A stretch of 57,223 bases of DNA, taken from an uncultured Pseudomonadota bacterium. GTDB lineage: Bacteria > Pseudomonadota > Gammaproteobacteria > Steroidobacterales > Steroidobacteraceae. The stretch is taken from positions 1-57,223 of the forward strand of contig CAIOZU010000050.1 in the NCBI GenBank assembly GCA_903862885.1. The letters are read 5' to 3'. This document shows positions 39,786 through 50,055 of this stretch, piece after piece; within the stretch, counting starts at the first letter, position 1; every line of letters starts with the position of its first letter. A model generated the notes under the pieces. That model was not told the DNA's origin. It saw nothing but the letters and a program-made list of their open reading frames with translations, and ran no database searches. Made by a program: the position numbers and the translations under genes.

Positions 39786-42236
39786 ATGACCATCAAATCT
39801 CGTGTCGCTTTGGCGTTACTGTGTGGTTCGCCGTTGATGGCAAACGCGGTGGGCTTAGGGGATATTCGCTTGAGCTCAGCGCTCAATCAGCCCTTTGTGG
39901 CTGATATTGATTTGTTGTCGGTCCCGCCCGATGAACTCAAGCAACTGCACGCCAGTCTATCGTCGCCTGAAACCTTTGCCAGTCACGGTGTCGATCGCCC
40001 CTCGTTTTTATCCTCGATGACTTTCAAAGTGACCACTGATCGTTCGGGTCATGCGGTGTTGCAAGTGCGTACGCCGGAAGTGGTCACCGAACCTTTTGTC
40101 ACTTTGCTCATTGAGGTCAGTTGGCCGCAAGGCCGCTTGGTACGCGAATACACCGTACTACTCGACCCACCCGTGTTCGCCGATCATGCAACGACCGCGC
40201 CGCGGCTGCAGGCGCCCGTGATGGCCCCGATACCCGACGCCTCGAATCCAGCACCCGTCCCTGTGACGGAGTCGAAGGCCGGTGTCGCCCATGCCGCGGC
40301 TGCCAGCGTCAAGACCACACAAACCTTGCAACCGAAGGCCTCGCGGCCTACGGATCACCCAGTGACTGCGCGGAAAGCCCCTCCAGTCACCCCGGAGCCG
40401 GCAGCGCCTATGAAAGCGATGACCGCCAGCGGTCAGGTCTATGAAGTCACGCGGGGTGATTCCTTGTCAGGCATTGGTCGGCGGGTCGCCGGCGTCTCGC
40501 GGTCACAAATGAATCGTTGGATGGTGGCTACCTTTCGCTCTAACCCGACGGCTTTTGATGGCAACATCAATCGGCTGCGGAAAAACATGTCTTTAACGCT
40601 GCCCACTGAGACGGAGTGGCGTTCGATTGATGCGTCAGTTGCCGCCCGACAGGTGCACCAACAGGTGACGGATTGGGCGTCGGGCGTGACGCATACCGTG
40701 CCGAGTGCGTCGGCGGCGAGTAAAAATTTGGATGCCACGCGGCTGCGGCTGGTGCCATCGAAAGAGACGGCAGCCACCGACCCTCATGCGGTGACGCCGC
40801 AGGCGACTCTGCCCAGCGGACCGATGCCCGGTGCCTCTACAGCAACCCCTAAGAGCACGGATCCGAGTGTGGATCCGACGGTGGCTAGCAACGAGGTCTC
40901 TCGCTTGGCGGCTTTGCAGCAAGAAGTGATCGATGCGAAGCGCCAACTGGAATTAAAAACCACCGAACTCGCTGAGATGCAGCGTGGCACGGCGACCGAG
41001 GCGGCGCCGAGTGCGGTCACCCCTGCGGTGGCGGTGGCGCCGGTGATGGCAACACCGGCCGTGCAAGCAGGTCCTGTGGATTGGCTGCGTGATCATGCAC
41101 TGGCACTCATCAGTGCCTTGCTGGCCCTGGGTGTGGCGTTGTGGGGATACACGCTCTGGCGGCGTAAGCGTGCGGATGCTCGTTTTCATGAAGCCATTGC
41201 CAGCCCAACGCTCGCGGCGTGGGGGACGGCTGAACCAACCGGCTTTGGCTCGATTCGCGCAGACCACGACGCGCGTAAGGATTTGAATGAGGGTGGCGCG
41301 GCGCGCCATCGAGCGGCGGCGACCGGTGTTTCCGTGACAGCCGCTGATCCGTTGGCGGAAGCGGATTTTCATATTGCGTATGGGTTATACGGTCAAGCGG
41401 CTGATCTGTTAAATCAAGCCTTGGTTCGTGAACCCCAGCAGCGATCATTTAAGCTGAAATTGCTGGAAGTGTATTACGTCGCCGGTAATGCCGACGAATT
41501 CTTAAGTCTCGCGCAGGCGTTGCGTGACAGTGCGGCGGACGCGGCCCCGGGTGAGTGGCAGAATATTCTGTTGATGGGCGCTAAGTTGCTGCCTGAGCAT
41601 CCCTTGTTTGCCTCCGGCGTGGTGGCGCAGCGTGATACCTCGTTGGATTTTGATCTCGGTGCGGGTGAGGCGACACGGGTGGACGTCAATACCGCCCTGC
41701 GTCCGAGTCAAGCGCGTGCGGCTTTGCGTCTGGTCGAGGACAGTAAGCTCGAGGATACGCAGCCGCGTCTGCCTAAGTTAAAAGAAGGGTCTATCCCGCC
41801 CAGTATGGTGGAGTTGGGATTGGATCTGGATAAGTTACTGGCTGACTCGTCGGCGAGTGCGGATGCCACCATGCAGATTAAAATTGACGATGACGCACGC
41901 TTTAAGGTGCGTGATTTGGTTGATCAGGCAGCAGAGCGAGGCGCGCAGGACGCCGCCGGGCGTAATCCGGCGAGCATCGATCGCTCTCAATCGCCTGAGA
42001 CAGCGCTTGGGTCTGATCGCACCATGGCGGTCGAGACGCTTAACTTAGATGATTTGGGCCTTGAGTCACCGATGCCTGAGGCCTTATCGGCAATGGCCAC
42101 ACAGCTTGAGTTAGCGCGTGCGTATTTAGCGATGGGTGATGCTGCTGGGGCGCGTGGGCTGGCTTTGGAGGTCGCGAAAGGGGGCAGTGCCGACGAGGTC
42201 GCAGCCGCTCAGCAATTTCTAAATTCCTTGTCTTAA
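39786..42236 (+). CDS. fimV: FimV/HubP-type polar landmark protein
   Basis: Inner-membrane, peptidoglycan-binding polar organiser needed for type IV pilus function in Pseudomonas. The 816-residue protein has a signal peptide ending near LMANA, the FimV N-terminal domain (DIRLSSALNQPFVADIDL), a LysM domain (about 217-272, YEVTRGDSLSGI) and a short coiled coil (about 375-400). A transmembrane helix follows (about 440-460), then a cytoplasmic TPR-containing region and the C-terminal FimV motif (LELARAYLAMGDAAGA). It fits with the FimX-like gene in the same window. Confidence 0.95.
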   Translation: MTIKSRVALALLCGSPLMANAVGLGDIRLSSALNQPFVADIDLLSVPPDELKQLHASLSSPETFASHGVDRPSFLSSMTFKVTTDRSGHAVLQVRTPEVVTEPFVTLLIEVSWPQGRLVREYTVLLDPPVFADHATTAPRLQAPVMAPIPDASNPAPVPVTESKAGVAHAAAASVKTTQTLQPKASRPTDHPVTARKAPPVTPEPAAPMKAMTASGQVYEVTRGDSLSGIGRRVAGVSRSQMNRWMVATFRSNPTAFDGNINRLRKNMSLTLPTETEWRSIDASVAARQVHQQVTDWASGVTHTVPSASAASKNLDATRLRLVPSKETAATDPHAVTPQATLPSGPMPGASTATPKSTDPSVDPTVASNEVSRLAALQQEVIDAKRQLELKTTELAEMQRGTATEAAPSAVTPAVAVAPVMATPAVQAGPVDWLRDHALALISALLALGVALWGYTLWRRKRADARFHEAIASPTLAAWGTAEPTGFGSIRADHDARKDLNEGGAARHRAAATGVSVTAADPLAEADFHIAYGLYGQAADLLNQALVREPQQRSFKLKLLEVYYVAGNADEFLSLAQALRDSAADAAPGEWQNILLMGAKLLPEHPLFASGVVAQRDTSLDFDLGAGEATRVDVNTALRPSQARAALRLVEDSKLEDTQPRLPKLKEGSIPPSMVELGLDLDKLLADSSASADATMQIKIDDDARFKVRDLVDQAAERGAQDAAGRNPASIDRSQSPETALGSDRTMAVETLNLDDLGLESPMPEALSAMATQLELARAYLAMGDAAGARGLALEVAKGGSADEVAAAQQFLNSLS

Positions 42237-42248
42237 GTTTACATTCGC

Positions 42249-43046
42249 GTGCGTCTCGCTGCGGGGATTCAGTACGCAGGCACGCGCTTCGCGGGGTGGC
42301 AGCGGCAACCCCATGCGATGACCGTGCAAAGCGTAGTAGAGACGGCGCTCACTCACATTGCGAATCATCCCATTGAGGTGGTGTGCGCAGGGCGCACCGA
42401 TGCCGGAGTACACGCCACGGCACAAGTGATTCATTTTGACACCGAGGCGCATCGCGCCGATCGGGGTTGGTTGTTAGGAACCAATGCAGAGTTGCCCTCC
42501 GATGTGGCGCTGTCTTGGATCTCACCGGTGCCCCTGGCGTTCCATGCGCGATTCTCGGCGCGGGCGCGTTCGTATCGTTACCTGATTCTCAATCGTCCGC
42601 TGCGCGACCCGTTGTGGTTTGGGCGTGCCTGCTTATGGCGCCAGCCATTGGATGCCAAGCTCATGCACGATGCGCTGCAGTGTTTAGTCGGCACCCATGA
42701 CTTCTCCGCCTTTCGCGCCTCGGAGTGTCAGTCGCCGACGGCGACGCGGTGCATCGAGCGGATATCGGTGCATCGGCATGGGCACTTTGTGGTCCTTGAG
42801 GTCACCGCCAACGCCTTTTTGCATCACATGGTGCGCAATATCGCGGGTTCAGCCTTGCGGGTGGGCGAGGGTGCGCGCTCGACCGAGTGGTTGGCGGAGG
42901 TGCTGGCCAGTCGGGATCGGCGCCAGGCCGGTCTGACCGCCCCAGCGGGCGGACTTTATTTCGTTGAAGTGCGTTATCCCAGTGACTTAGGCCTGCCGGT
43001 GCAGGCCTTGGCGCCACTTTCAGCTATGATCGGACCTTCTGACTAG
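42249..43046 (+). CDS. truA: tRNA pseudouridine(38-40) synthase TruA
   Basis: Isomerises uridines 38-40 in the anticodon arm. The 265-residue protein has the catalytic Asp in [10 protein letters not shown], and RSYRYLILN and [12 protein letters not shown] blocks. It uses a GTG start at 42249, 12 bp after fimV. In Pseudomonas trpF follows truA; here accD follows directly. Confidence 0.97.
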   Translation: MRLAAGIQYAGTRFAGWQRQPHAMTVQSVVETALTHIANHPIEVVCAGRTDAGVHATAQVIHFDTEAHRADRGWLLGTNAELPSDVALSWISPVPLAFHARFSARARSYRYLILNRPLRDPLWFGRACLWRQPLDAKLMHDALQCLVGTHDFSAFRASECQSPTATRCIERISVHRHGHFVVLEVTANAFLHHMVRNIAGSALRVGEGARSTEWLAEVLASRDRRQAGLTAPAGGLYFVEVRYPSDLGLPVQALAPLSAMIGPSD

Positions 43047-43060
43047 CCAGCGGGTTCGGA

Positions 43061-43924
43061 ATGACTTGGTTTCAAAAAATTATCCCCTCGCGGATCAAAA
43101 CCGACCGGCGCACGCGCTCGGTCCCTGAGGGGCTGTGGATTAAGTGTGACCGTTGTGATGCGGTGCTGTATCGCGCGGAAGTCGAACGCAATCTACACGT
43201 CTGCCCGAAGTGCTCGCACCATATGCGCATCACGGCCCGTGAGCGCCTGACTCGCTTCTTTGATGTCCATTCAGCGGCTGAGTTGGCCAAAGAAGTGCAG
43301 GCTGAGGATCCGCTTAAATTTAGGGACAGCAAGCGCTATAAAGATCGTCTGCTAGCCGCCCAGAAAGCCACCGGCGAGAACGACGCGCTGATTGTCATGA
43401 CCGGCGCGGTGTTGGGCATTGAGGTGGTCGCCTGTGCTTTTGATTTTCGTTTCATGGGCGGTTCGATGGGCTCGGTGGTGGGTGAGAAGTTCTCGCGCGC
43501 CGTGAGTCACTGTCTGCGCTATCGGTTGCCGCTGGTGTGCTTTTCAGCGAGTGGCGGTGCGCGCATGCAAGAAGGGCTATTTTCTTTAATGCAGATGGCC
43601 AAGACCAGTGGCGCCTTGGCGCGTTTAGCGCGTGAGCACTTGCCGTTTGTCTCGGTGTTGACTGATCCCACCACCGGTGGCGTATCGGCAAGCCTCGCCA
43701 TGTTAGGCGACGTCAACATCGGCGAGCCGCAGGCGTTGATTGGCTTTGCGGGGCCTCGGGTGATTGAGCAAACGGTGCGTGAGACCTTGCCTGAGGGTTT
43801 CCAGCGCAGCGAGTTTTTGCTAGATCACGGGTCCTTGGATCTGATCATTGATCGCCGTGAGATGCGGCCACGAATCGCCAATATCTTGCGCTTAATGATG
43901 GGTTTACCGCCGCAGGCGGATTAA
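43061..43924 (+). CDS. accD: Acetyl-CoA carboxylase carboxyltransferase subunit beta
   Basis: Beta half of the carboxyltransferase that makes malonyl-CoA with AccA. The 287-residue protein has the N-terminal zinc ribbon CDRC and CPKC, then a crotonase-like domain with [17 protein letters not shown] and SGGARMQEG. Zinc-ribbon cysteines are intact. Confidence 0.98.
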   Translation: MTWFQKIIPSRIKTDRRTRSVPEGLWIKCDRCDAVLYRAEVERNLHVCPKCSHHMRITARERLTRFFDVHSAAELAKEVQAEDPLKFRDSKRYKDRLLAAQKATGENDALIVMTGAVLGIEVVACAFDFRFMGGSMGSVVGEKFSRAVSHCLRYRLPLVCFSASGGARMQEGLFSLMQMAKTSGALARLAREHLPFVSVLTDPTTGGVSASLAMLGDVNIGEPQALIGFAGPRVIEQTVRETLPEGFQRSEFLLDHGSLDLIIDRREMRPRIANILRLMMGLPPQAD

Positions 43925-43935
43925 TCAAGCGCGCT

Positions 43936-45216
43936 ATGGCAACTCGAACGCTCGAGGAGTGGCTTGACTATCAGAGTCAAGTCCACCCGGCCACCATGGA
44001 TTTCACCCTCGATCGCATCACGGCGGTTCTCGATCGTTTGGGTATTCGGCAGTTAAAGGCGCCGGTGATCACGGTCGGTGGCACCAATGGGAAAGGCTCG
44101 GTGACCGCGCTGCTGGAAGCGATTGTGCACGCCGCGGGTGGACAGGTCGGTCTGTATACAAGTCCCCATTTGCTTCGCTATCAGGAGCGTATTCGCCTCC
44201 ACGGTAAAGAAGTGGAAGAGGCCGTTTTGGTGTCAGCCTTTGAGCGTATTGAGGCGGCACGAGGGGATATCACGCTCACGTATTTCGAGTATTCAACGGC
44301 GGCGGCGCTGCTGTGTTTCAGTGAAGCGCCGCTGGATTTAATCGTGCTCGAGGTGGGCTTAGGCGGTCGTTTTGATGCGGTCAATGCAATCGATGCGGAT
44401 GTGGCGGTGGTGGTCTCGGTCAGTCTCGATCACTGCGATTATCTTGGCACCACGGTGGAAGCGATTGGGCGAGAGAAGGCGGGCATCTTTAGGCCTAAGC
44501 GGCCCGTCATTTTAGGCAGTGAGTCGATGCCAGCGAGTGTGCTGGCTTACGCCGCGGAGATGGCTGCGCCGGTGTATCGATTGGGTCATGAGTTCACGGT
44601 GGGCGTGAGCGCCACGGGTTTTTGCTTCACCCAGCAGGGTATGGATGCGCTGGATTTGCCTTTGCCTGCGCTGCAAGGGGCGGCGCAGATGGGCAATGCG
44701 GCGACGGCCATGGCTGCGCTCCAGAGGCTTGGGCTTTTGCCGCCCCCTACGGCTATTGCCTTAGGTCTTCGAGCGGTGTCGCTGCCCGGTCGTTATGAGG
44801 TACGCCCAGGCCCTGTTCGTTGGATTTTTGATGTGGCGCATAATCCAGGGGCTGCTCGCGTGTTGGTGGCGACGTTGCGCGCAGATCCGTGTGAAGGGCG
44901 GACGATTTGGGTGGCGGGCGTGTTGGCGGATAAAGACGCCGCGGCGGTGATGGGTGAGTTAATCGCGATCTTGCAGCCCACGGATGTGGTGTGTGCGGTG
45001 AGCTTGAGTGGGGAGCGGGGGAGAAGCGCAGTGGATCTGGCCACTGTCTGGCAGACCGTGTATCCGGCACCGATGGTGATGGCAGAGAGCGTACAGGCCG
45101 GTTGTGCCTTCGCAGCACAAGAAGCGGTGCCGGGCGATCGGGTCGTGGTCTTTGGATCTTTTCACACGGTGGGTCCGGCGCTCGACTGGCATCGTTTATA
45201 CTCAACCCACATTTAA
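43936..45216 (+). CDS. folC: Bifunctional dihydrofolate / folylpolyglutamate synthase
   Basis: Adds glutamate to dihydropteroate and extends polyglutamate tails of folate. Mur-ligase fold of 426 residues with the P-loop GGTNGKGSV, YTSPHLLRYQERI and FDVAHNPGAARV. It is 11 bp after accD and precedes the SPOR gene. Confidence 0.97.
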   Translation: MATRTLEEWLDYQSQVHPATMDFTLDRITAVLDRLGIRQLKAPVITVGGTNGKGSVTALLEAIVHAAGGQVGLYTSPHLLRYQERIRLHGKEVEEAVLVSAFERIEAARGDITLTYFEYSTAAALLCFSEAPLDLIVLEVGLGGRFDAVNAIDADVAVVVSVSLDHCDYLGTTVEAIGREKAGIFRPKRPVILGSESMPASVLAYAAEMAAPVYRLGHEFTVGVSATGFCFTQQGMDALDLPLPALQGAAQMGNAATAMAALQRLGLLPPPTAIALGLRAVSLPGRYEVRPGPVRWIFDVAHNPGAARVLVATLRADPCEGRTIWVAGVLADKDAAAVMGELIAILQPTDVVCAVSLSGERGRSAVDLATVWQTVYPAPMVMAESVQAGCAFAAQEAVPGDRVVVFGSFHTVGPALDWHRLYSTHI

Positions 45217-45226
45217 ATCAGGCGCT

Positions 45227-45922
45227 ATGGAACAACGGATTAAAGAACGACTGATCGGTGCGGTGGCGTTGGTGGCCGTGGTGGTGATTGTCGTGCCCGC
45301 CTTGCTGACGGGGCCTCGGCAATCCAGTGCGCCGCCACCGAGTGTGGAAGCGCAGGCACTGCGCACCGTGACGATTGATTTGGCGGCTGGTGAGCGTGGA
45401 CCGATTGTGCGTCCCCCACCGGCACCGCCGCTGCAGCCGGTGGCTGAGCCCAATGAAGTCGACGTGCCCCTCGATGGGCCCACGTCGCCACCGGCGGCAC
45501 CGCCGGTAGCGGCGGTGGCGGCGGCCCCAACGGCGCTCGCGCCCTCGGCGAAAGCGCCGGTCCCTACGCCCGTCGCGGTCGGCACCCCAAAGCAGGGCGC
45601 GTCAGTCACGCCGAAGCCGGTTGCTCGCGCGGCCGCGGGGACGTCGCCCACCGCTCTGCCTAAAGCAACCCCCGCGGCCCCGGCCACGGGTCATTGGGCC
45701 GTGCAGGTGGGTAGTTTCGCCAGCCGGGATCGAGCCAAGGCGTTGGCAAGTGTATTAAAAGCAAAAGGTTATAAGCCTTTGCTCACAGAAATCCACGGCC
45801 CTAATGGCGCGCTGATTTATAGGGTCCGCTTGGCGGCGGAGAAGGACCGCGCCCATGCAACGACCACGGCCGCGCGTCTCACTAAAGACGGTCACCTAGC
45901 CACCGTGGTGCCCCAATCCTAA
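45227..45922 (+). CDS. dedD: SPOR-domain cell division protein (DedD-like)
   Basis: Septal peptidoglycan-binding protein. The 231-residue protein has a short cytoplasmic N-terminus, one transmembrane helix (about 10-29), a long Pro/Ala-rich periplasmic linker and a C-terminal SPOR domain (about 158-230, HWAVQVGSFASRDRA). The ATG at 45227 lies just after the folC stop; the open frame extends upstream into folC but without family features. The linker is low-complexity and gives spurious antisense frames. Confidence 0.92.
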   Translation: MEQRIKERLIGAVALVAVVVIVVPALLTGPRQSSAPPPSVEAQALRTVTIDLAAGERGPIVRPPPAPPLQPVAEPNEVDVPLDGPTSPPAAPPVAAVAAAPTALAPSAKAPVPTPVAVGTPKQGASVTPKPVARAAAGTSPTALPKATPAAPATGHWAVQVGSFASRDRAKALASVLKAKGYKPLLTEIHGPNGALIYRVRLAAEKDRAHATTTAARLTKDGHLATVVPQS

Positions 45923-46038
45923 GGCCTTGTGCCCGCGGCGGTTGCGTTCATCGGCGCACGTGGCCGCGATGGCGCGGTGTGTTTGCGATAAGATTGGGGT
46001 CTTGATCCCTGGAGTATCTTTAATGCAGAGGAATCCAC

Positions 46039-46569
46039 ATGCAAGGTGCTGACTATCTGATTGCTGCGGTGATTGCCATCTCGGTCATCATGGGTGCCTT
46101 ACGGGGATTTGTGCGTGAGGTAGTCGCGCTGCTTACGTGGATCGTAGCGATCTGGATCGCTTGGCGCTTTTCCGCATTTTTATATCCTTATTTAGGTGGC
46201 GTGTTGGTGACCGTGGCGCAGAAAGCGTGGGTCGCGCGCGGCATCATGTTCTTGGCGATGATGATTCTGGGCACGCTGATTGGAGTTTTCTTGGCGCACA
46301 TGACCCGCTCCGCCGCCGGCTTAAGTGGCGTTGATCGCTTACTGGGCTTTGTCTTTGGTCTGACGCGCGGCGTGATCATTGTGGGTTTTGCGGCGATGCT
46401 CGGTCAGACGCTGAAGTTGCAATATGAACCGTGGTGGACTCAGTCCCACTTAGCGCCTTATGCCGTGCACATTGCCCACTGGCTCGACGGCGTCGCCGGT
46501 GAGACACGGGATTTCGCGCGCGCCGCACTGACGGTCTCCTTGCCGCCGACACCAAGCAAACGAGTATAG
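46039..46569 (+). CDS. cvpA: CvpA family membrane protein
   Basis: Small inner-membrane protein required for colicin V production in E. coli; its core function is unresolved. It has 176 residues and four hydrophobic segments, with the [17 protein letters not shown] and [19 protein letters not shown] blocks. GAGGA lies upstream of the ATG. It is followed at 4 bp by purF, the usual partner. Confidence 0.94.
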   Translation: MQGADYLIAAVIAISVIMGALRGFVREVVALLTWIVAIWIAWRFSAFLYPYLGGVLVTVAQKAWVARGIMFLAMMILGTLIGVFLAHMTRSAAGLSGVDRLLGFVFGLTRGVIIVGFAAMLGQTLKLQYEPWWTQSHLAPYAVHIAHWLDGVAGETRDFARAALTVSLPPTPSKRV

Positions 46570-46573
46570 TGTT

Positions 46574-48103
46574 ATGTGTGGCATCGTTGGTATCGTCGGC
46601 AATTCCCCAGTTAATCAGAGAATTTACGACGGACTGACGGTTCTTCAGCACCGTGGTCAAGATGCGGCCGGCATCATGACCTGTGATGGTGACGAGATGT
46701 TTTTGCGTAAAGACTCTGGTCTTGTCAAAGATGTCTTCCAACAGCGGCACATGCTGCAGTTGCGTGGTCACGTCGGTATCGGCCATGTGCGTTACCCAAC
46801 CGCCGGCTGTGACGCCGCCGCTGAAGCGCAGCCTTTTTATGTCAACGCCCCTTATGGGATTGGCATCGCACACAACGGTAATTTGATCAATGCGGCCGAG
46901 CTTGCCGAAGCGCTGTGGCGTGACGAAAGGCGCCACTTAAACACCAGTTCAGATTCCGAAGTGCTGCTCAATATTTTCGCTAGTGAGTTGCAGCGCCGCG
47001 GCGCGACCCACGTGACGGCCGATGAGATTTTTTCCGCACTGACCAATGTGTTCTCACGTGTCCGCGGTGGCTATGCGGTGGTCGCCTTGATCATAGGCCA
47101 CGGCATGGTGGGTTTTAGAGACCCCAATGGCATCAGACCGTTGGTGCTGGGACGTTGTGTGAAGCCGCAAGGTATTGAATGGATGTTGGCGTCTGAGTCG
47201 GTAGCGCTCGATCTAGCCGGTTTTGAGCTTGTGCGCGATGTGGACCCAGGCGAGGCGATCTACGTGGATCTGTCGGGAGAGATGCACAGTGCGCGCTGTG
47301 CGCCACTGATGAAGCACACGCCTTGTGTGTTTGAGTATGTGTACTTCGCAAGACCCGATTCAATCATTGATAACATTTCAGTGCACAAAGCGCGTATGCG
47401 TATGGGCGACAAGCTCGCCGCCAAGATTAAGCGGCTGCGCCCGGTTTTGGACATCGACGTGGTGATACCGATCCCAGATACCAGTCGCACCAGTGCGATG
47501 CAGTTGGCCTTAGCTTTAGGGGTCGAGTATCGCGAGGGTTTTGTAAAGAACCGCTATATCGGTCGCACCTTTATCATGCCAGGCCAGGAAGAGCGCCAGA
47601 AGTCAGTGCGCTCAAAGCTGAACGCAATCCCTTTGGAATTCCGTGACCGCAATGTGTTGTTGGTGGATGACTCAATTGTTCGTGGAACGACGTCGGCACA
47701 GATCATCGAGTTGGCGCGTGAGGCAGGCGCACGTAAAGTCTACTTTGCATCAGCGGCACCACCGGTGCGTTTTCCGAATGTCTATGGCATCGATATGGCC
47801 GCGGTCACAGAGCTCGTGGCGGCGGGACGCACGGAGGAGCAGGTGGCCAAGGCCATTGGCGCCGATTGGCTGATTTATCAAGATCTCGAGGACTTGGTCA
47901 GTGCGGTACGGCATGATAAAGCGCGTGTCGAGTCATTTGATACGTCCTGCTTCTCTGGTCACTATGTGACCGGTGATGTCACCGCTGAGTACTTGCAGAA
48001 TTTAGCGACTGAGCGCTCCGATGCGGCCAAGGCGCGCAAACGCGAAGTACTGGCAGTGCCTGAGCCGATCCCCTCGCGCCCTCGGGTCGTGCGCAGCGTC
48101 TAA
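46574..48103 (+). CDS. purF: Amidophosphoribosyltransferase
   Basis: First committed step of purine synthesis, from PRPP and glutamine. The N-terminal nucleophile hydrolase starts MCGIVG, so Cys becomes residue 1 after Met removal with no propeptide. The C-terminal phosphoribosyltransferase has the PRPP loop [14 protein letters not shown]. 509 residues. There is no Shine-Dalgarno in the 4-bp gap after cvpA, so translation is probably coupled. Confidence 0.98.
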   Translation: MCGIVGIVGNSPVNQRIYDGLTVLQHRGQDAAGIMTCDGDEMFLRKDSGLVKDVFQQRHMLQLRGHVGIGHVRYPTAGCDAAAEAQPFYVNAPYGIGIAHNGNLINAAELAEALWRDERRHLNTSSDSEVLLNIFASELQRRGATHVTADEIFSALTNVFSRVRGGYAVVALIIGHGMVGFRDPNGIRPLVLGRCVKPQGIEWMLASESVALDLAGFELVRDVDPGEAIYVDLSGEMHSARCAPLMKHTPCVFEYVYFARPDSIIDNISVHKARMRMGDKLAAKIKRLRPVLDIDVVIPIPDTSRTSAMQLALALGVEYREGFVKNRYIGRTFIMPGQEERQKSVRSKLNAIPLEFRDRNVLLVDDSIVRGTTSAQIIELAREAGARKVYFASAAPPVRFPNVYGIDMAAVTELVAAGRTEEQVAKAIGADWLIYQDLEDLVSAVRHDKARVESFDTSCFSGHYVTGDVTAEYLQNLATERSDAAKARKREVLAVPEPIPSRPRVVRSV

Positions 48104-48134
48104 CGCAGATTCGTCTAGCATCGCGAGCGCTCAT

Positions 48135-48749
48135 ATGACTGTCTCTGAATTGGCGCATGGGGTGCCATTGTTAGCGGCCACGCCCGTCGCGTGGTATGGG
48201 GCCGCAGCAAACCAGTTAGATGTACTGCTGGTCGATCACGCTAACTGTGAAAAAAAAGCGGCCTCGACGGCCTTGGGTTTAATGTTCTCCTATGCCGATG
48301 ACAGTAGTCTGGGGTTAGCGCTCGCGCGTCTTGCGCGTGAGGAGTTGCGCCACTATGAGCAGGTGGTTGCTTTGATGGGGCGACTGGGTGTCTCGTATGC
48401 GCGCTTAAGTCCGAGTCGATATGCCGGTGGGCTACGGACGCTGATGCGTAACCATGAGCCTGATCGACGACTCGATCTGTTGTTGGTGGGTGCGCTTATT
48501 GAGGCGCGCTCAGCGGAGCGCTTTCATGGCTTGTTGCCGCACTTGCCAGCTGAGATAGCAACGTTCTATCAGGGCCTAGCAGCTGCGGAGGCGCGTCACA
48601 TGAATTTATACGAACGACTAGCGATCGATTATGCGACGCGTGAGGGGTTAGATTGGGTAGCGCGGCTGCAGGTACTCGCAGAATGTGAGGCGGACTTAAT
48701 TACTCGACCGGATACTGAGTTTCGTTTTCATTCAGGACCACCGCCCTAA
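48135..48749 (+). CDS. miaE: tRNA-(ms2io6A)-hydroxylase MiaE
   Basis: Non-haem diiron monooxygenase that hydroxylates the isopentenyl group of ms2i6A37 in tRNA. The 204-residue ferritin-like protein has diiron ligands in NCEKKA, REELRHYE, EARSAERF and AEARHMNLYE. I chose the ATG at 48135; the frame runs further upstream into purF. It needs oxygen, so it indicates at least partly aerobic growth. It is 31 bp after purF. Confidence 0.93.
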   Translation: MTVSELAHGVPLLAATPVAWYGAAANQLDVLLVDHANCEKKAASTALGLMFSYADDSSLGLALARLAREELRHYEQVVALMGRLGVSYARLSPSRYAGGLRTLMRNHEPDRRLDLLLVGALIEARSAERFHGLLPHLPAEIATFYQGLAAAEARHMNLYERLAIDYATREGLDWVARLQVLAECEADLITRPDTEFRFHSGPPP

Positions 48750-48772
48750 CCAAAAGAACCCTTAGGTTTTGG
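48750..48772 (+). terminator. Hairpin after miaE, no U tract
   Basis: CCAA/TTGG and AACC/GGTT pair around a CTTA loop with a 3-nt bulge, directly after the miaE stop. It marks the end of the fimV-miaE gene string. No T-run follows, so intrinsic termination is uncertain. Confidence 0.3.
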
Positions 48773-48849
48773 GCAACGTGGCCGTTAAACAAACTGTCAT
48801 ATTTCCTCGGCAACGTACGATGGGCTAATTTAAAGATAGAGCTAATTTG

Positions 48850-50055
48850 GTGCGCCGTTCCTTACTCACTTGTGTGACTGCCTGGCTGGCGCTTCTGTTG
48901 ATCAGTTGCGGTGGCGGGTCATCCGCCGCTTTACCTCCGCCCACCTACACGGTTGGTGGGCAGGTGGTGGGCTTGAGTGCCGGGGTAAGCGTGGTTCTCA
49001 GTGATAACGGTACCGATTCGCTGACCGTGAGTGCGAATGGCGCTTTTTCCTTCGCCCGACCCATCATCCAAGGCGGGTCGTATGCAGTCACGGTAAGTAC
49101 GCAGCCGACGGGTCAGGTGTGCGCCATTGCCAATCCAAGCCAGCAGAATGTGCTCGCCACCGTTACCACTGTGGAGGTGACCTGTGCGCCACTCACGTAT
49201 ACCGTTGCCGGCCGGCTCACGGGTCTTAAGAGCGGTAATCAGCTGGTGCTTCTTAATAACGGCGGCGATGCGCTCACCTTGAGTGCTGATGGTGCGTTCA
49301 TTTTTGCGAGCAAAATTTCCTACGGTGGAGACTATGCAGTGACCGTCGGTGCGCAGCCCACGGGTCAGTTCTGTGAGGTCACTCACGGAGCTGGGTCGAA
49401 CGTCACTGGCGACACGAGTGGCATCACGGTTGTGTGCTCTCTGTTTTTTGATAATTTTAATCGACCTGATCAGATAGGACTCGGCGTAGCCCCCAACACT
49501 GTGTCGTGGCTCGTGTCTGGTCAAGGGGCTGCAACCGTCGCCATCGCCAATCACCAATTTGTGGATGGTAGTCCAGCACTCGGCAATCGAGTTGCGTACG
49601 CGCTGATGTCGTTGGGTGCGCAGCCCTCTCGTTTGGGTGGGCGTTTTAGTTTTTTACCATTTTCGGGGTCGGGTTCGGATCACTCAGCCGTGGCATTGAT
49701 TTCTACGCTAGACACCGGCATCACTTTTGCTCACGCAGTGCACTTGGTTGTGGATCGCTATGATGCGGCGCTTAGTTACTACATATCGGGTGTTAGCCAC
49801 CAGCCCGAGAGCTGTGCAGCCGGTCCGGTGGCCTTCTTTGCGAATCCTTTGCTCGCAGATGGCACGCCATACGATGTTGAGATAACCCTCAGTGGTTCGC
49901 ATGTTGTGGTGGCACTGCCCCAAGGACAGATACTGGATTGCACCGATGCCCAGTTCGCTTTGCTCGGCGGGCCGCAGGCGATGTGGGAGGTGTACTCGCC
50001 GTCGGTGAGCAGCGACGCGGCGCCCGCGTGGAATTCAGCGATTGCTTACCCTTAA
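48850..50055 (+). CDS. Predicted lipoprotein with two tandem beta-type repeats
   Basis: About 401 residues, no specific function recognised. The N-terminus has a positively charged start, a hydrophobic stretch and a lipobox ending LLISC, followed by GGGSS, so it is a lipoprotein. Two repeats of roughly 75 residues follow, each starting YTV-G and containing SxNGAFxF or SADGAFIF, YAVTV and QPTGQ-C. Such repeats are common in proteobacterial surface proteins. The remaining 200 residues (from FDNFNRP on) could be a lectin-like sandwich, but I cannot assign it. The start is GTG 48850 or TTG 48847. Its stop overlaps the convergent GT41 stop by 4 bp. Confidence 0.8.
   Translation: MRRSLLTCVTAWLALLLISCGGGSSAALPPPTYTVGGQVVGLSAGVSVVLSDNGTDSLTVSANGAFSFARPIIQGGSYAVTVSTQPTGQVCAIANPSQQNVLATVTTVEVTCAPLTYTVAGRLTGLKSGNQLVLLNNGGDALTLSADGAFIFASKISYGGDYAVTVGAQPTGQFCEVTHGAGSNVTGDTSGITVVCSLFFDNFNRPDQIGLGVAPNTVSWLVSGQGAATVAIANHQFVDGSPALGNRVAYALMSLGAQPSRLGGRFSFLPFSGSGSDHSAVALISTLDTGITFAHAVHLVVDRYDAALSYYISGVSHQPESCAAGPVAFFANPLLADGTPYDVEITLSGSHVVVALPQGQILDCTDAQFALLGGPQAMWEVYSPSVSSDAAPAWNSAIAYP

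Noticed and set aside
45202-45687. Gly/Ala-rich antisense frame over dedD
   Set aside because: It mirrors the Pro/Ala-rich low-complexity linker of the SPOR protein.
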